A stretch of DNA of 62,327 nucleotides from Bacteroidales bacterium UBA5197 (GTDB lineage Bacteria; Bacteroidota; Bacteroidia; Bacteroidales; Lentimicrobiaceae): the NCBI GenBank assembly GCA_002412885.1, contig DHVX01000007.1, forward strand, positions 1 to 62,327, written 5' to 3'. Numbering within the stretch: position 1 is the stretch's first letter; each line of letters begins with the position of its first letter. Made by a program: the position numbers and the translations under genes. Below the pieces are notes generated by a model that worked only from the letters and a program-made list of their open reading frames with translations, did not search any database and was not told the DNA's origin. Shown here piece after piece: positions 1-8,642 of this stretch.

Positions 1-1
1 A

Positions 2-91
2 GATACGGGGGGGTATAACATTCAAGCGGCCTTGTCAACAGCGTTCCTGGCTGCGGTGGATATTTCAAAGGCAACAGAAACAAAAATTTGA
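2..91 (+). CDS. C-terminal end of an unidentified protein (truncated by window edge)
   Basis: Frame 2 is open from the window edge to a TGA at 89-91 and encodes about 29 residues beginning DTGGYNIQAALSTAFLAAV. The composition, with an alternating hydrophobic/alanine-rich helix, looks like a genuine enzyme C-terminus rather than random sequence, and the gene would converge on the minus-strand gene at 224-1210 with a shared terminator between them. I do not recognise the family from so short a piece. It could still be a chance reading frame. Confidence 0.4.
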   Translation, partial: DTGGYNIQAALSTAFLAAVDISKATETKI

Positions 92-163
92 ACCACATAG
101 AAACATAGAACTCATAGTTTAAAATTTCTCAGTGCACTATGTGACCTATGTGCCTCTGTGGTA
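92..163. repeat. Imperfect inverted repeat built of accacatag-type words
   Basis: The left arm (about 93-118) has three successive words of the type accacatag/aacatag/actcatag. The right arm (about 137-162) has ctatgtg/cctatgtg/cctctgtggt, which is their inverse; about 20 of 26 positions can pair. The whole is a roughly 70-base hairpin of repeated words. Related words occur at 3189-3280 and at 39827-39848. The role is unknown; it lies just before a terminator between convergent genes. Confidence 0.7.
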
Positions 164-171
164 AAAAAGTA

Positions 172-199
172 AAAGACCAACGATTTTCCGCTGGTCTTT
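172..199. terminator. Bidirectional intrinsic terminator
   Basis: aaagacca and tggtcttt form a perfect 8-bp stem around a 12-base loop, flanked by A-rich sequence on the left and T-rich sequence on the right. It lies between the convergent ends of the gene at 2-91 and the gene at 224-1210, so it can serve both. Confidence 0.6.
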
Positions 200-223
200 C
201 TTAAAAGTAGTCCCCAAGAAATG

Positions 224-1210
224 TTATTCTATCCCGGCAAAATGTTTCATAAACTGTACCCTTTCGTAGGCTCCGGGATTTTCGGCTTTTTTAAAGCTCA
301 TTTTACCTACAAAGTCTTCAATTTTTTCATAGCCATGTTGTTCCATCCAGGCTTTTAACCCTGAATTCATTTCGTCAATTCTGTCGAATCCGTTTTTGTA
401 AAGTGTAGATGCAATCTGAACGGCTTTTGCACCTGCGAGCAACTGTTTGATCAGCCCTTCGCTGTCGTGAACACCTGTGGAAGCACAAACATCGCAATAC
501 ACCCTGTCACTGAGCATGGCAACCCAACGCAGTGATGTGGAAATTTCTTCAGGTGTACTGAACACATTTGTGGCCACAACCTTCATAGTATTGATGTTAA
601 TATCGGGGGAATAAAACCGATTAAATAAAACCAGCCCTTTTGCTCCAGCCCATGAAAGTTTCAATGCCATTTTGGCAAGTCCTGAAAAATAATAGCTGAT
701 TTTTAAAGCGATGGGAATGCTGATGAGCTTTTTAACTTCATCGAGTATGGCAAAATAGACTTTTTCGTTATGCTCTGCGCCAAAAGATGGATCACTCGGC
801 ATAATAAATACATTCAATTCCAGCGCATCGGCGCCAGCTTCCTCAATTTTTTTGGCAAAAGAAACCCACTCTTCCGAAGAAATGCAGTTTATACTGGCAA
901 TTATGGGGATTGACACTTCCCTTTTAGCTGTTCGGATCAGGTCAAGATACTCTGAAACCCTGTGGTTCCGGCTGTAATTGGCAATATAATCCTGAGCCTC
1001 AGGATATAGGTTTGCAGTAAGATCATGCGCCGAAGTATGGGCAATCTCATATTTGATCTGCTCTTCAAACAATGATTTCAGCACAACTGCGCCAGCGCCC
1101 CGTGTAGCAAATTCCTTAATGTTATCAATTGAACTGGTGAGCCCTGAACTGCCGATAATAACCGGACTGCTGAGGCTGAGACCCATATAGGTTGTTGCAA
1201 TGTTTACCAT
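224..1210 (-). CDS. Dihydroorotate dehydrogenase-like flavoprotein
   Basis: A 328-residue protein of the class 1 dihydroorotate dehydrogenase superfamily (FMN-binding TIM barrel). It opens with the family's typical N-terminus (ATTYMGLSLSSPVIIGSSG). It also has the barrel strands PIIASINC, ADALELNVF and PIALKIS, and the late phosphate-binding region with GAKAVQIASTLYKNG. In this family the last part holds FMN. This full-length Bacteroidota branch is usually annotated only as DHOD-like and is separate from PyrD. The catalytic base and true substrate cannot be read off safely, so pyrimidine synthesis is not implied. The gene is monocistronic on the minus strand. Its start is the only Met before a short AT-rich leader. 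Confidence 0.85.
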   Translation of the reverse strand: MVNIATTYMGLSLSSPVIIGSSGLTSSIDNIKEFATRGAGAVVLKSLFEEQIKYEIAHTSAHDLTANLYPEAQDYIANYSRNHRVSEYLDLIRTAKREVSIPIIASINCISSEEWVSFAKKIEEAGADALELNVFIMPSDPSFGAEHNEKVYFAILDEVKKLISIPIALKISYYFSGLAKMALKLSWAGAKGLVLFNRFYSPDININTMKVVATNVFSTPEEISTSLRWVAMLSDRVYCDVCASTGVHDSEGLIKQLLAGAKAVQIASTLYKNGFDRIDEMNSGLKAWMEQHGYEKIEDFVGKMSFKKAENPGAYERVQFMKHFAGIE

Positions 1211-1392
1211 AATCAGGATTATTGAAGATTTATGATTAAAAAGCGGGATTTAACCTCTCTTTTTTCGCTAACAAATTTAGTGATTGAATTGAAAAGTCCT
1301 AACATGACTTCAATTTTCTGATCAAAAATATACCAAATCACCAAAGCACAATCTCAATGTAATCTGAGTAACCACAAACAACAGTCTGAAAA

Positions 1393-3012
1393 CTACATCG
1401 ATAGACTTAATTTCCTGAATGTAGTTTCATCATTCATTACTTCAATGGCTTTCATCAGTTCGTTGTCAACAGGGCTTATAATCTCGAAATAAGCACTAAC
1501 ATCAAACAGATTGCGTGCGATTAATCCCATCACAATGTATTTGATTTCCATACCTGAACGCTCAAGCCCTTCGGCATTCTCAGCAACACCCTTGGATGAG
1601 GCATAGTCAACAAACTCTTGCATCAGTCTTTCATCAACATTAAAACCATTGCGGAAGGTCAGCAGATCGGGATAATCAGATTTAAGGGTTTTCCTGTTTT
1701 TTTCAAGATAATCCATTGTAAAATCATTGAATACGCCTTTACGCCACAAATCATTATAATACTTTGAGGATGAAGTGGTATCCATAGGGATGAAAATGTC
1801 GGGCATAATTCCGCCGCCGCCATATACTACCCTTTTTGATGGGGTGAAATATCTGATTGAATCAGGAAATCTAATACTATCGGCAGTCACAAATTCGCCA
1901 TGTTTGAAGCGTTTGGTCAGATCAGCATAATAATCTTCAACACCATCTTCGTATGGTTTCTGAATGCTACGTCCCGAAGGCGTATAATAACGTGCTGTAG
2001 TAAGCCTTACCACTGAACTATCGGGCAATACAAACGGCCGTTGAACCAGACCTTTACCGAATGAACGGCGACCAAGCACAAGCCCGCGATCCCAATCCTG
2101 AACAGCTCCTGAAACAATTTCGCTTGCCGAAGCACTGCCTTCATTAATCATTACGATCAATTTTCCTTTCTCAAAGTTTCCGCGACTGGTGGCTTTGTAA
2201 TCCATACGGGGATTTCGAAGTCCTTCGGTGTAAACGATCAGGCGACCGGCGGGAAGAAACTCATCTGACAAATCAATGGCTATATCCAGAAAACCACCTG
2301 AATTATTTCTAAGATCAAGGATAAGATTTTTCATCCCCTTTGCTTCCAGTTCAGCAATGGATTGTTTTACTTCGGAAAGCGAGGTGCGGGCAAAGCGGGT
2401 AAGTTTTATGTAGCCGATGTTGTCATTGATCATGAACGTGGCATCCACGCTGTTAATGGGGATTTTATCTCTGACAATGGTATAATCAATCAGGCCAGGC
2501 GTACCTTTACGAAAAACCTCAATGGTTACTTTGCTGCCTTTGGTTCCCCGAAGGCGTTCCATTACAAAAGTATTGGTAATTTTAGACCCATGCGCAACCT
2601 CACCGTTTATGGTGATGATTTTATCTCCTGCCCTTATTCCAAGTTTGTCAGAAGGCCCGCCCGGCACAGCCGCAACCACAAGAATGGTATCGCTGAATAT
2701 CTGAAACTGAATACCTACGCCTTCAAAATTACCCTGTAAGGGTTCATTTGCTTTGGCAACTTCCTCTTTTGAAAGGTAAACCGAATGGGGATCAAGCTCT
2801 TTGAGCATTGAAATTATTGCCTTTTCGGTAAGATCAGATTGATTGGTAGAATCAACATAATAGTAATTAATGATTTGCAGCAAAGAAGAAAACTTTTGTG
2901 CGGTTGATCTGGTATCGTTTCGCAACTGACCATATGAAGAACCCGGCGAAATTAAAAGGAATGCCAGAAAAGCAAAAACTGCAATTTTTATTCGGTTGGT
3001 TGAGTTTATCAT
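1393..3012 (-). CDS. C-terminal processing peptidase, S41 family with PDZ domain
   Basis: A 539-residue periplasmic serine protease of the CtpA/Prc type. Residues 1-28 are a signal peptide (hydrophobic run AVFAFLAFLL). A PDZ domain covers about residues 90-185 (FEGVGIQF and AGDKIITINGE). The S41 core follows, with LDLRNNSGG near residue 233, the nucleophile motif GSASASE (probable Ser295) and FGKG with the general-base Lys320. Members cut unfolded or tagged periplasmic and lipoprotein substrates near their C-termini. The C-terminal 150 residues (after about 390) resemble the Bacteroidota-specific tail of this family. It is transcribed alone. The start was chosen because it leads directly into the signal peptide. 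Confidence 0.92.
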   Translation of the reverse strand: MINSTNRIKIAVFAFLAFLLISPGSSYGQLRNDTRSTAQKFSSLLQIINYYYVDSTNQSDLTEKAIISMLKELDPHSVYLSKEEVAKANEPLQGNFEGVGIQFQIFSDTILVVAAVPGGPSDKLGIRAGDKIITINGEVAHGSKITNTFVMERLRGTKGSKVTIEVFRKGTPGLIDYTIVRDKIPINSVDATFMINDNIGYIKLTRFARTSLSEVKQSIAELEAKGMKNLILDLRNNSGGFLDIAIDLSDEFLPAGRLIVYTEGLRNPRMDYKATSRGNFEKGKLIVMINEGSASASEIVSGAVQDWDRGLVLGRRSFGKGLVQRPFVLPDSSVVRLTTARYYTPSGRSIQKPYEDGVEDYYADLTKRFKHGEFVTADSIRFPDSIRYFTPSKRVVYGGGGIMPDIFIPMDTTSSSKYYNDLWRKGVFNDFTMDYLEKNRKTLKSDYPDLLTFRNGFNVDERLMQEFVDYASSKGVAENAEGLERSGMEIKYIVMGLIARNLFDVSAYFEIISPVDNELMKAIEVMNDETTFRKLSLSM

Positions 3013-3402
3013 TGTGTAATTGGAGTAAATTAAAGAAGAAACAGAAACTATTTACAAAAGTAATGACAATAATCGGTAATAGTTTAAACAATCCTGCCTT
3101 AAATAGGTTTTAACACTTTTTAAGAGTTACATTTGTGTTGAAAAACAAATAATCTGAGCTTTCTCCGGAAAGTCGAAAAAGACGATTTGCCACCAAAACT
3201 CCAAAACACCAAATTGCGCAAACTATTGTATATCATTGTATTAAATTTGGCGAGTTTTAGTGTTTTCATGGTTTGGTGGCAATAATTCAGTTTTCGGAGC
3301 GGACTCAATTTGATTTACGAATTTCTCTTTTGCAGATTAATTATCAGAAGGCTGTTGTCGATAAAAAGTATTTAAAACTCAATCAAAACAACTTGTCAAC
3401 CA
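3013..3402. other. 390-base divergent intergenic region
   Basis: This lies between the divergently transcribed protease (minus) and cytochrome operon (plus), so both promoters should be here. It is AT-rich and holds one imperfect inverted repeat (listed separately). No clean TAnnTTTG box with a matching upstream TTG could be assigned. The short open frames inside are not credible genes. Confidence 0.6.
3189..3280. repeat. Imperfect inverted repeat of gccaccaaaac-type words
   Basis: The left arm begins gccaccaaaactccaaaaca at 3189 and the right arm ends tcatggtttggtggc at 3280. The inverse of the right arm begins gccaccaaaccatgaaaaca, matching the left arm at most positions over about 25 bases, with a roughly 30-base centre. 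It has the same architecture as the repeat at 92-163 and a related word set. Confidence 0.6.
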
Positions 3403-4119
3403 ATGTTAAAACCACTTTCGAAATACTTTTTACCACTATTTTCTGGTATAATTTTGTTTTCAACCATTTCCTGCAAACATGAACCGGAAACTCTTCCTGA
3501 TCCTGAAATCCCAATAGACACAATAACAACCGGCATCCCCTGCAATCCGGATACATCATATTTTCAAAATGATGTTTTGCCGATTCTGATAAGCAGTTGT
3601 GCAATGTCAGGATGTCATGATGCAGCTTCTGCGCAGGATGGGGTGGTACTTATTTCTTACCAAACGGTAATGACAACAGGCGATGTCAGACCCGGCAATC
3701 CCGGTAACAGCGAAATATACGAAAAAATCACCGACAACGATCCTGAAGACCGTATGCCCCCGCCTCCAATGCAGGCTCTGTCGCCGGATCAGATAGAAGT
3801 TATCAGAAAATGGATTGCACAGGGTGCAAAAAACAACCGATGCGACAGCAGATGCGACACAACCTTATTTACCTATAGTGGTGTGATATTGCCCATCATC
3901 GACAACTATTGCAAAGGTTGTCACAGTGGTGCAACACCTTCGGGCAATGTAAACCTCGATAGTTACGCCGCCGTAAGAACTGCTGCAGAAAGCGGGCGCT
4001 TGTATGGCTCAGTTGCTCACCTTACGGGATATTCACCCATGCCTCAGGGAGGTAAATTATCAGATTGCAACATTACTCAAATCAGAAAATGGATTGAAAA
4101 TGGCACTCCAAATGACTAA
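3403..4119 (+). CDS. Lipoprotein with two c-type heme motifs (cytochrome c-like)
   Basis: A 238-residue exported lipoprotein. The signal peptide ends in a lipobox (STISC, Cys24). There are two tandem cytochrome-like halves: the first has CAMSGCH (a CX4CH spacing instead of the usual CX2CH) and the second has CKGCH (canonical). Each half ends with a (M)PxG/MPPPP-type methionine-proline loop that could supply the distal heme ligand, and then a short helix (IEVIRKWIAQGA; ITQIRKWIENG). The repeat pattern indicates an internal duplication. It probably works as a periplasmic electron-transfer protein facing the inner or outer membrane. It is first in an operon with the related gene at 4112 and the DUF5777 gene at 4512. 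Heme attachment at the CX4CH site is inference. Confidence 0.8.
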   Translation: MLKPLSKYFLPLFSGIILFSTISCKHEPETLPDPEIPIDTITTGIPCNPDTSYFQNDVLPILISSCAMSGCHDAASAQDGVVLISYQTVMTTGDVRPGNPGNSEIYEKITDNDPEDRMPPPPMQALSPDQIEVIRKWIAQGAKNNRCDSRCDTTLFTYSGVILPIIDNYCKGCHSGATPSGNVNLDSYAAVRTAAESGRLYGSVAHLTGYSPMPQGGKLSDCNITQIRKWIENGTPND

Positions 4120-4492
4120 AATACTTCAAAAAATTTCAATTGTCATTCTTATGGCAATTTCGCTGCAATCATGTTACTATGACAATGAGGAATACCTTTA
4201 CCCTGATTTGCCCGGAGGCGAATGCGATACCGTAAATGTCAGCTATTCAGGGGTTGTAGCACCAATAATGGCGGCCAATTGCAATTCATGTCACAGTCCG
4301 GCAGCTCCATCAGGAAATGTTACCATTAGCACGTATGACGGGCTTAAGGCTTCCATAAACAGCGGCCAATTCTGGAAGGCAATCAACCATGAGTCCGGAG
4401 CCTCACCTATGCCGCAAGGGGGAAATAAACTTCCGGCTTGCGAACTCAAAAAAATTAAGGCCTGGATAGATGCCGGTGCTCCTCAGAATTAA
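4112..4492 (+). CDS. Small monoheme cytochrome c-like lipoprotein
   Basis: A 126-residue lipoprotein with signal peptide and lipobox (AISLQSC). It has a single CNSCH heme-c motif, then SGNVTISTYDGL, the methionine loop GASPMPQGG and a terminal helix KKIKAWIDAGAP. It is closely related to the second half of the upstream protein, so the pair arose by duplication. The ATG at 4112 overlaps the upstream stop (ATGACTAA), which suggests translational coupling. An alternative ATG lies at 4100. A longer open frame reaches back to 4004 but runs through the upstream gene and has no signal peptide at its N-terminus, so it was rejected. Confidence 0.78.
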   Translation: MTKILQKISIVILMAISLQSCYYDNEEYLYPDLPGGECDTVNVSYSGVVAPIMAANCNSCHSPAAPSGNVTISTYDGLKASINSGQFWKAINHESGASPMPQGGNKLPACELKKIKAWIDAGAPQN

Positions 4493-4511
4493 TTCGGATA
4501 AACTTTCACTT

Positions 4512-5414
4512 ATGAAATCAAAAATAACGGCAATATTTTTTGCATTTTTTGTTCTTACGGGCTATAGTTCGCAGGTGTTTGCACAAGACCTGCTTGATTT
4601 ATTGGGCGAAGAGGAGCCGGTAACCAATTACACTTATGCAACCTTTAAAACAACGCGGATCATCAACGGACATTCGATAGAAAATCCGGCCGATGGGGTA
4701 CTGCTTTTTATGATATCACATCGATTCGGGAAACTGAACTCAGGTGCATACGATTTTTTCGGACTTGATCAGGCAACCATCAGGCTCGGACTTGAATACG
4801 GAATAGGAGACCGGTTGAGCATTGGCATAGGTAGAAGTTCCTATCAAAAAGCCTTCGACGGATTTCTGAAGTTCAAACTGCTCAGGCAAAGCAGCGGAGA
4901 AAAAAATATGCCGGTTACGGCTACCTGGTTCTCATCAATGGATCTCTTTTCCTTAAAGTGGCAGAATACCGAAAGGAAAAACTACTTTACGTCAAGATTA
5001 TCGTATGTACATCAATTGATGATCGCCCGGAAATTCAACGACTACCTTTCCATTCAGATTACTCCGACATTTATCCATAAAAATCTGGTTTCATCCACTA
5101 CTGATGACAACGACACTTATGCAATGGGGATGGGTGGTCGTTTTAAACTTACGCAAAGGGTGAGTTTTAATGCGGAGTATTTTTATCTTTTGCCTGGCAG
5201 TGTGTCTGAATCATTTATCAATCCTTTGTCACTCGGGTTCGACATTGAAACCGGCGGGCATGTTTTTCAACTTCACTTCACAAACGCCCAACCTATGTTC
5301 GAAAGGGGTTTTATTACCGAAACCCGTGGAAAATGGAAAAACGGAGACATCTATTTTGGTTTTAACATAAGCCGTGTATTCACCCTGAAAAAGCCGGCTG
5401 AATTCAGGGAATAG
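4512..5414 (+). CDS. DUF5777 family beta-barrel protein
   Basis: A 300-residue protein with an N-terminal signal peptide (ITAIFFAFFVLTGYSSQVFA). It is followed by many short amphipathic beta strands, as expected of an outer-membrane barrel. The early segment (TYATFKTTRIINGHSIENP) matches the DUF5777 family typical of Bacteroidota. It follows two cytochrome-like lipoproteins within 20 bases, so the three form one operon. This suggests the barrel works with an envelope redox process, perhaps as partner or porin; this is inference. The ATG at 4512 was chosen over an upstream one at 4470 because it starts the signal peptide. Confidence 0.75.
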   Translation: MKSKITAIFFAFFVLTGYSSQVFAQDLLDLLGEEEPVTNYTYATFKTTRIINGHSIENPADGVLLFMISHRFGKLNSGAYDFFGLDQATIRLGLEYGIGDRLSIGIGRSSYQKAFDGFLKFKLLRQSSGEKNMPVTATWFSSMDLFSLKWQNTERKNYFTSRLSYVHQLMIARKFNDYLSIQITPTFIHKNLVSSTTDDNDTYAMGMGGRFKLTQRVSFNAEYFYLLPGSVSESFINPLSLGFDIETGGHVFQLHFTNAQPMFERGFITETRGKWKNGDIYFGFNISRVFTLKKPAEFRE

Positions 5415-5461
5415 TTTTTGCAGAGGATTGAAATTTTCCATCTGTTACTTAATTCATTCAC

Positions 5462-6178
5462 ATGACCTATCCTGAAGAAAAGCGAAAGCTGTTGACCGGA
5501 ATTTACTCGGCATTGATTGTTGTTGCTGTAATGTGGCTTATTAAGGCCATCGAATTAATTGCCGGGATCTCATTTGCTTCACTCGGAGTTTTGCCTTTGC
5601 AGGCGAAAGGACTGGCAGGTATTTTGTTTTCTCCGTTGATTCATGCCGATTTGGCCCATTTGTCTGCCAATTCGGCACCTATGTTTTTGTTGGGGGCTGC
5701 ACTGGTTTATTACTACCGCAAAGAATCCATCACAATTTTTACAATTTTGTGGTTAGTTACCGGCTTATGGGTTTGGCTTTTTGCCAGAGGAAACAGTTAC
5801 CATATTGGCGCAAGCGGAGTAGTTTATGCGCTCGCTACATTTCATTTTACGGGTGGCGTAATCCGCAGAGAACCAGGATTAATGGCTTTCAGTATGTTGA
5901 TCATCTTTTTATATGGAAGTATGATCTGGGGGTTCTTTCCCGACTTTTTCCCGCAAAAGAATATTTCATGGGAGTCGCATCTGATGGGTGCTGTGGCTGG
6001 CGTTATTCTGGCATTCTTTTACCGGAAGTCAGGCCCTCAGGCTAAAGTTTATGAATGGGCTGATGAAGATGAAGAATTTGAGGAATTTGAAAATTCTGAG
6101 AATCAGCCAACGGAAAATTCTGAGAATCCGGAAGAGCCCGGAAATCCAATTTCATATCATTACAAAGAAAAGGAATAA
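5462..6178 (+). CDS. Rhomboid family intramembrane serine protease
   Basis: A 238-residue polytopic membrane protein with six predicted hydrophobic segments. The family signatures are present: His66 and Asn70 in the second-segment motif (HADLAHLSAN), the nucleophile Ser118 in GASG, and the general-base His173 in ESHLMG. It therefore has the complete Ser-His dyad and should be active. The last 45 residues form an acidic, asparagine/proline-rich cytoplasmic tail with repeated ENSEN/ENPE units, which is unusual for the family. It stands alone, 48 bases after the DUF5777 gene, and converges on the TPR gene with only 6 bases between. Substrates are unknown. Confidence 0.9.
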   Translation: MTYPEEKRKLLTGIYSALIVVAVMWLIKAIELIAGISFASLGVLPLQAKGLAGILFSPLIHADLAHLSANSAPMFLLGAALVYYYRKESITIFTILWLVTGLWVWLFARGNSYHIGASGVVYALATFHFTGGVIRREPGLMAFSMLIIFLYGSMIWGFFPDFFPQKNISWESHLMGAVAGVILAFFYRKSGPQAKVYEWADEDEEFEEFENSENQPTENSENPEEPGNPISYHYKEKE

Positions 6179-6184
6179 AAAACG

Positions 6185-7555
6185 TCAGCTTTCCTTGATT
6201 ACCGGATTTTGCCTGAAATGTCTTTTTGCCATAGTCCATACCATCGCGGCAACAAATATCAGCAACATACCGTAAATCAGGTAAAACCAGTAACTCATGC
6301 TAATATCTTCCTCATTCTCTTCGGTTACTGCAGCATACTCACCTACATCTTTTGCCTTTAAATACCAGGTAGAATCAGAAGTTGAGTTATAGTATGCAAA
6401 ATAAACCTGTACACTGTCGAACTCATGAATAGCGGCATATGACATAACCATATTGGCATACATTACCCGCGAATCCTGTCTTAGGCCCAGTTCGGTTGCA
6501 ATGGCAATTCCTTTATAAAAATAGCCTATTGCTGCCTGAAAATCTTTCTTTTTTATCAGCAACTCGCCAATTGAATTCAATGCAATGGCTGTGCTTCGTT
6601 TGTCTCCCGTTTGCTGGTTATACTGAAGTGCCTGAAAAAAACAATCCAGTGCCTGATCAAATCGGTTAAGTCTGATATAAATCTTTCCCAGATTATCAAG
6701 CGTAGTTGCCAGGCCGGCAATATCACCCAGATCATCGCGCAGTGCCAGAGCCAGATTAAAATAAGTGATTGCCTTATCATTCTGAAATGTATTCTGGTAA
6801 ACCCCGCCGATATTGTTGTAGCAATAAGCCAGGCTATAATCATCGCCGGTAATTCTTGACAACTCTCTGGCTTCATGCAAAAGAACAAGGGCTTTCTGAG
6901 GTTTTCTTTCGTTGATCCAAACTGTGCTGAGGTTAATATTTGCATCAATCAGCCGGCTGGTATCTTTGTTCATGGATGCAATTCTGACAACCTCATCAAA
7001 GGTTTTTATGGCGTTGATATTATCGCCGGTGTAACTATAAATGGTACCTGTATTAATCATTCCGCTGGTAGCGCCAACCGTATCACCAAGTTTAAGTTTA
7101 AGTTTTACCGATTGATCGAAACATTCAATGGCTTTTGAATAGTTGCTTTTTTCCTGATGAATAACACCAATATTATTGAGACTTGCCGCAATTCCCTTTT
7201 CATCGCCCAGCTTTTTGTACAAAAGGTAGGCAGAGTCGAACTGCATTTGCGAAAGCTCAAGGTTGCCCATCATAAAATTAAGCACACCTATGAATCTGTA
7301 AACACGGGCCATTGAGGGCTCATGTTTTTGCCGGATTGCTTCAGTCAAAGCAGAAGAAGCCAGTGTGAATGCTTTTTGTGGCTCAGAGTTTCTGTAAACT
7401 TCGGCTTCCTTGATCATAGCTTCAATGCCAGGCAAAACCTGAGCAGATGCCCCGGCACCTGACACAAAAAAGACAAACAGAAAAGCGACTGTTCTCAAGC
7501 CTCCAACAATCCGTCGTTGCACAAATTTATTCAAACAGGAATAATTCTTTTTCAT
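6185..7555 (-). CDS. Membrane-anchored tetratricopeptide repeat protein
   Basis: A 456-residue protein with a signal peptide (hydrophobic run at about 20-38). It has at least six TPR units with the usual W/L-G-Y-A-F-A-P pattern (for example DEKGIAASLNNIGVIHQ, DDYSLAYCYNNIGGVYQN and DIAGLATTLDNLGKIYIR). One transmembrane helix lies near residue 420 (YWFYLIYGMLLIFVAAMVW), followed by a short basic end. This layout matches the sensor half of Bacteroidota TPR-type regulators, but no kinase or HTH domain follows, so it may be a scaffold or a truncated sensor. Its start overlaps the stop of the upstream helix-hairpin-helix gene (ATGA), so the two are co-translated. Confidence 0.8.
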   Translation of the reverse strand: MKKNYSCLNKFVQRRIVGGLRTVAFLFVFFVSGAGASAQVLPGIEAMIKEAEVYRNSEPQKAFTLASSALTEAIRQKHEPSMARVYRFIGVLNFMMGNLELSQMQFDSAYLLYKKLGDEKGIAASLNNIGVIHQEKSNYSKAIECFDQSVKLKLKLGDTVGATSGMINTGTIYSYTGDNINAIKTFDEVVRIASMNKDTSRLIDANINLSTVWINERKPQKALVLLHEARELSRITGDDYSLAYCYNNIGGVYQNTFQNDKAITYFNLALALRDDLGDIAGLATTLDNLGKIYIRLNRFDQALDCFFQALQYNQQTGDKRSTAIALNSIGELLIKKKDFQAAIGYFYKGIAIATELGLRQDSRVMYANMVMSYAAIHEFDSVQVYFAYYNSTSDSTWYLKAKDVGEYAAVTEENEEDISMSYWFYLIYGMLLIFVAAMVWTMAKRHFRQNPVIKES

Positions 7556-8484
7556 TTGGCGTCGTTAACGGTTAAATAAGGGCGAAGTTTCAGGAAAAGG
7601 GATTCATATATCAGAGAGATTTCTTTAAGCTCGGTCAAATCAGTATAGGCGCCTTTTTGAATACGTTTATCGACTATAGCTTTTGCAATGTAATAGTCAA
7701 TATAGGGATGGGCGCGCAACTCATCAAGCGATGCTTTATTGATGTTGATCTTTTTAATGAGTCCCTCATCAGCAAAAAGATTTTCCTGAATCTGAATAAA
7801 ACGTGCGCTATCCATTCCATAAACTTCCTGAAGCTGTCCGATATCGCTGAAACCACCAAGCTTATCGCGATACCTCATAATTCGCTTTGCAAATGCCGGC
7901 CCTATGCCTCTCACTTTTACCAGTGAAGCGGAATCCGCACTGTTCAGCTCTGCCCGGTGTGGAATGAATTCCTTGTATGGAGTTTTCGGATATTCCTTTT
8001 TGTCGGATGAATAAGTTGTTTCAACCTTATCAGGAAGTTGAATATAAGATTCCAGCAATCCGTAAATTTCATCATCAACAACAAAAAGCTTTTTTACATC
8101 AGTTTTCACCCTGAATTTCCCGCCTTTCTCTTTGAATTTAACAATTCCGGCAGCCTGCCTTTCGGTAAATCCAAGTTTTTCCCATCCTTTCTGATCCAGT
8201 TGATTGGGATCGAAAGGGAAAGGTTTGATGCGGTCTTTGGCAACAGATTTGTCGGGTCGTGTAAAATCAAACTCCCGCTGATCGGCAGCTACTGTTTTTT
8301 CTGATCTTTTCAGAAACTCATCAATCTCCCTGCTGAATTCTGCATTATCAATAATGGTTGGTTGCTGTATGCTAAAAATGTAGCGAGGGAGCAAAAATAC
8401 CCCAAGTATTGCCACAATTAAAATGGCAATGGCATTTCTTTCCGATTTGCCAAAATGAAGAAACTCTTTGACTTTATTCTTCAA
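7552..8484 (-). CDS. ComEA-like helix-hairpin-helix protein
   Basis: A 310-residue protein with one N-terminal membrane segment (AIAILIVAILGVFLLP). It has three to four helix-hairpin-helix units: EKLGFTERQAAGIVKFKEKGG near 130, LNSADSASLVKVRGIGPAFAKRI near 180, and ININKASLDELRAHPYIDYYIA near 245. The GIGPAFAKRI unit is the classical DNA-backbone-binding hairpin of ComEA, which binds incoming DNA during uptake. Here the protein is longer than ComEA (310 residues) and has a charged linker. It is upstream of and overlaps the TPR gene by 4 bases. A role in DNA uptake or repair is likely but not shown by neighbours. Confidence 0.85.
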   Translation of the reverse strand: MKNKVKEFLHFGKSERNAIAILIVAILGVFLLPRYIFSIQQPTIIDNAEFSREIDEFLKRSEKTVAADQREFDFTRPDKSVAKDRIKPFPFDPNQLDQKGWEKLGFTERQAAGIVKFKEKGGKFRVKTDVKKLFVVDDEIYGLLESYIQLPDKVETTYSSDKKEYPKTPYKEFIPHRAELNSADSASLVKVRGIGPAFAKRIMRYRDKLGGFSDIGQLQEVYGMDSARFIQIQENLFADEGLIKKININKASLDELRAHPYIDYYIAKAIVDKRIQKGAYTDLTELKEISLIYESLFLKLRPYLTVNDAK

Positions 8485-8498
8485 GTGTCATAAAAAGA

Positions 8499-8642
8499 TC
8501 AACGTTCAACATCGTCATTTTCGCTGTAAGAATCGGGTTCTGCTTTAGGCTTTGTCACCAATACCTTATAAAAGAACCACCCGGTAAGTATAGTTACAAC
8601 CAACTGAACCGAAATCATTAAAATCAGTGCTGAGCTATTCAT
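8499..8642 (-). CDS. MetS-like small subunit of the NSS transporter
   Basis: A 47-residue protein, MNSSALILMISVQLVVTILT at its N-terminus, with a single hydrophobic helix (residues 5-25) followed by a short polar tail (KPKAEPDSYSENDDVER). Its ATG (8640-8642) overlaps the stop of the NSS transporter by 4 bases (ATGA), the strongest form of translational coupling. In Corynebacterium glutamicum the methionine transporter MetP needs a small partner, MetS, with one membrane helix, and this is the same arrangement. The identification rests on size, topology and position, not on strong sequence conservation. Confidence 0.75.
   Translation of the reverse strand: MNSSALILMISVQLVVTILTGWFFYKVLVTKPKAEPDSYSENDDVER

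Noticed and set aside
224..1210. Calling this gene pyrD (pyrimidine synthesis)
   Set aside because: It belongs to a DHOD-like branch and no pyrimidine gene is nearby, so the specific function is not supported.
2362..2739. Plus-strand frame of 125 residues opposite the S41 protease
   Set aside because: It is antisense to conserved protease codons and has no domain features.
4004..4111. N-terminal extension of the small cytochrome gene
   Set aside because: It lies wholly in the upstream gene and would block the signal peptide.
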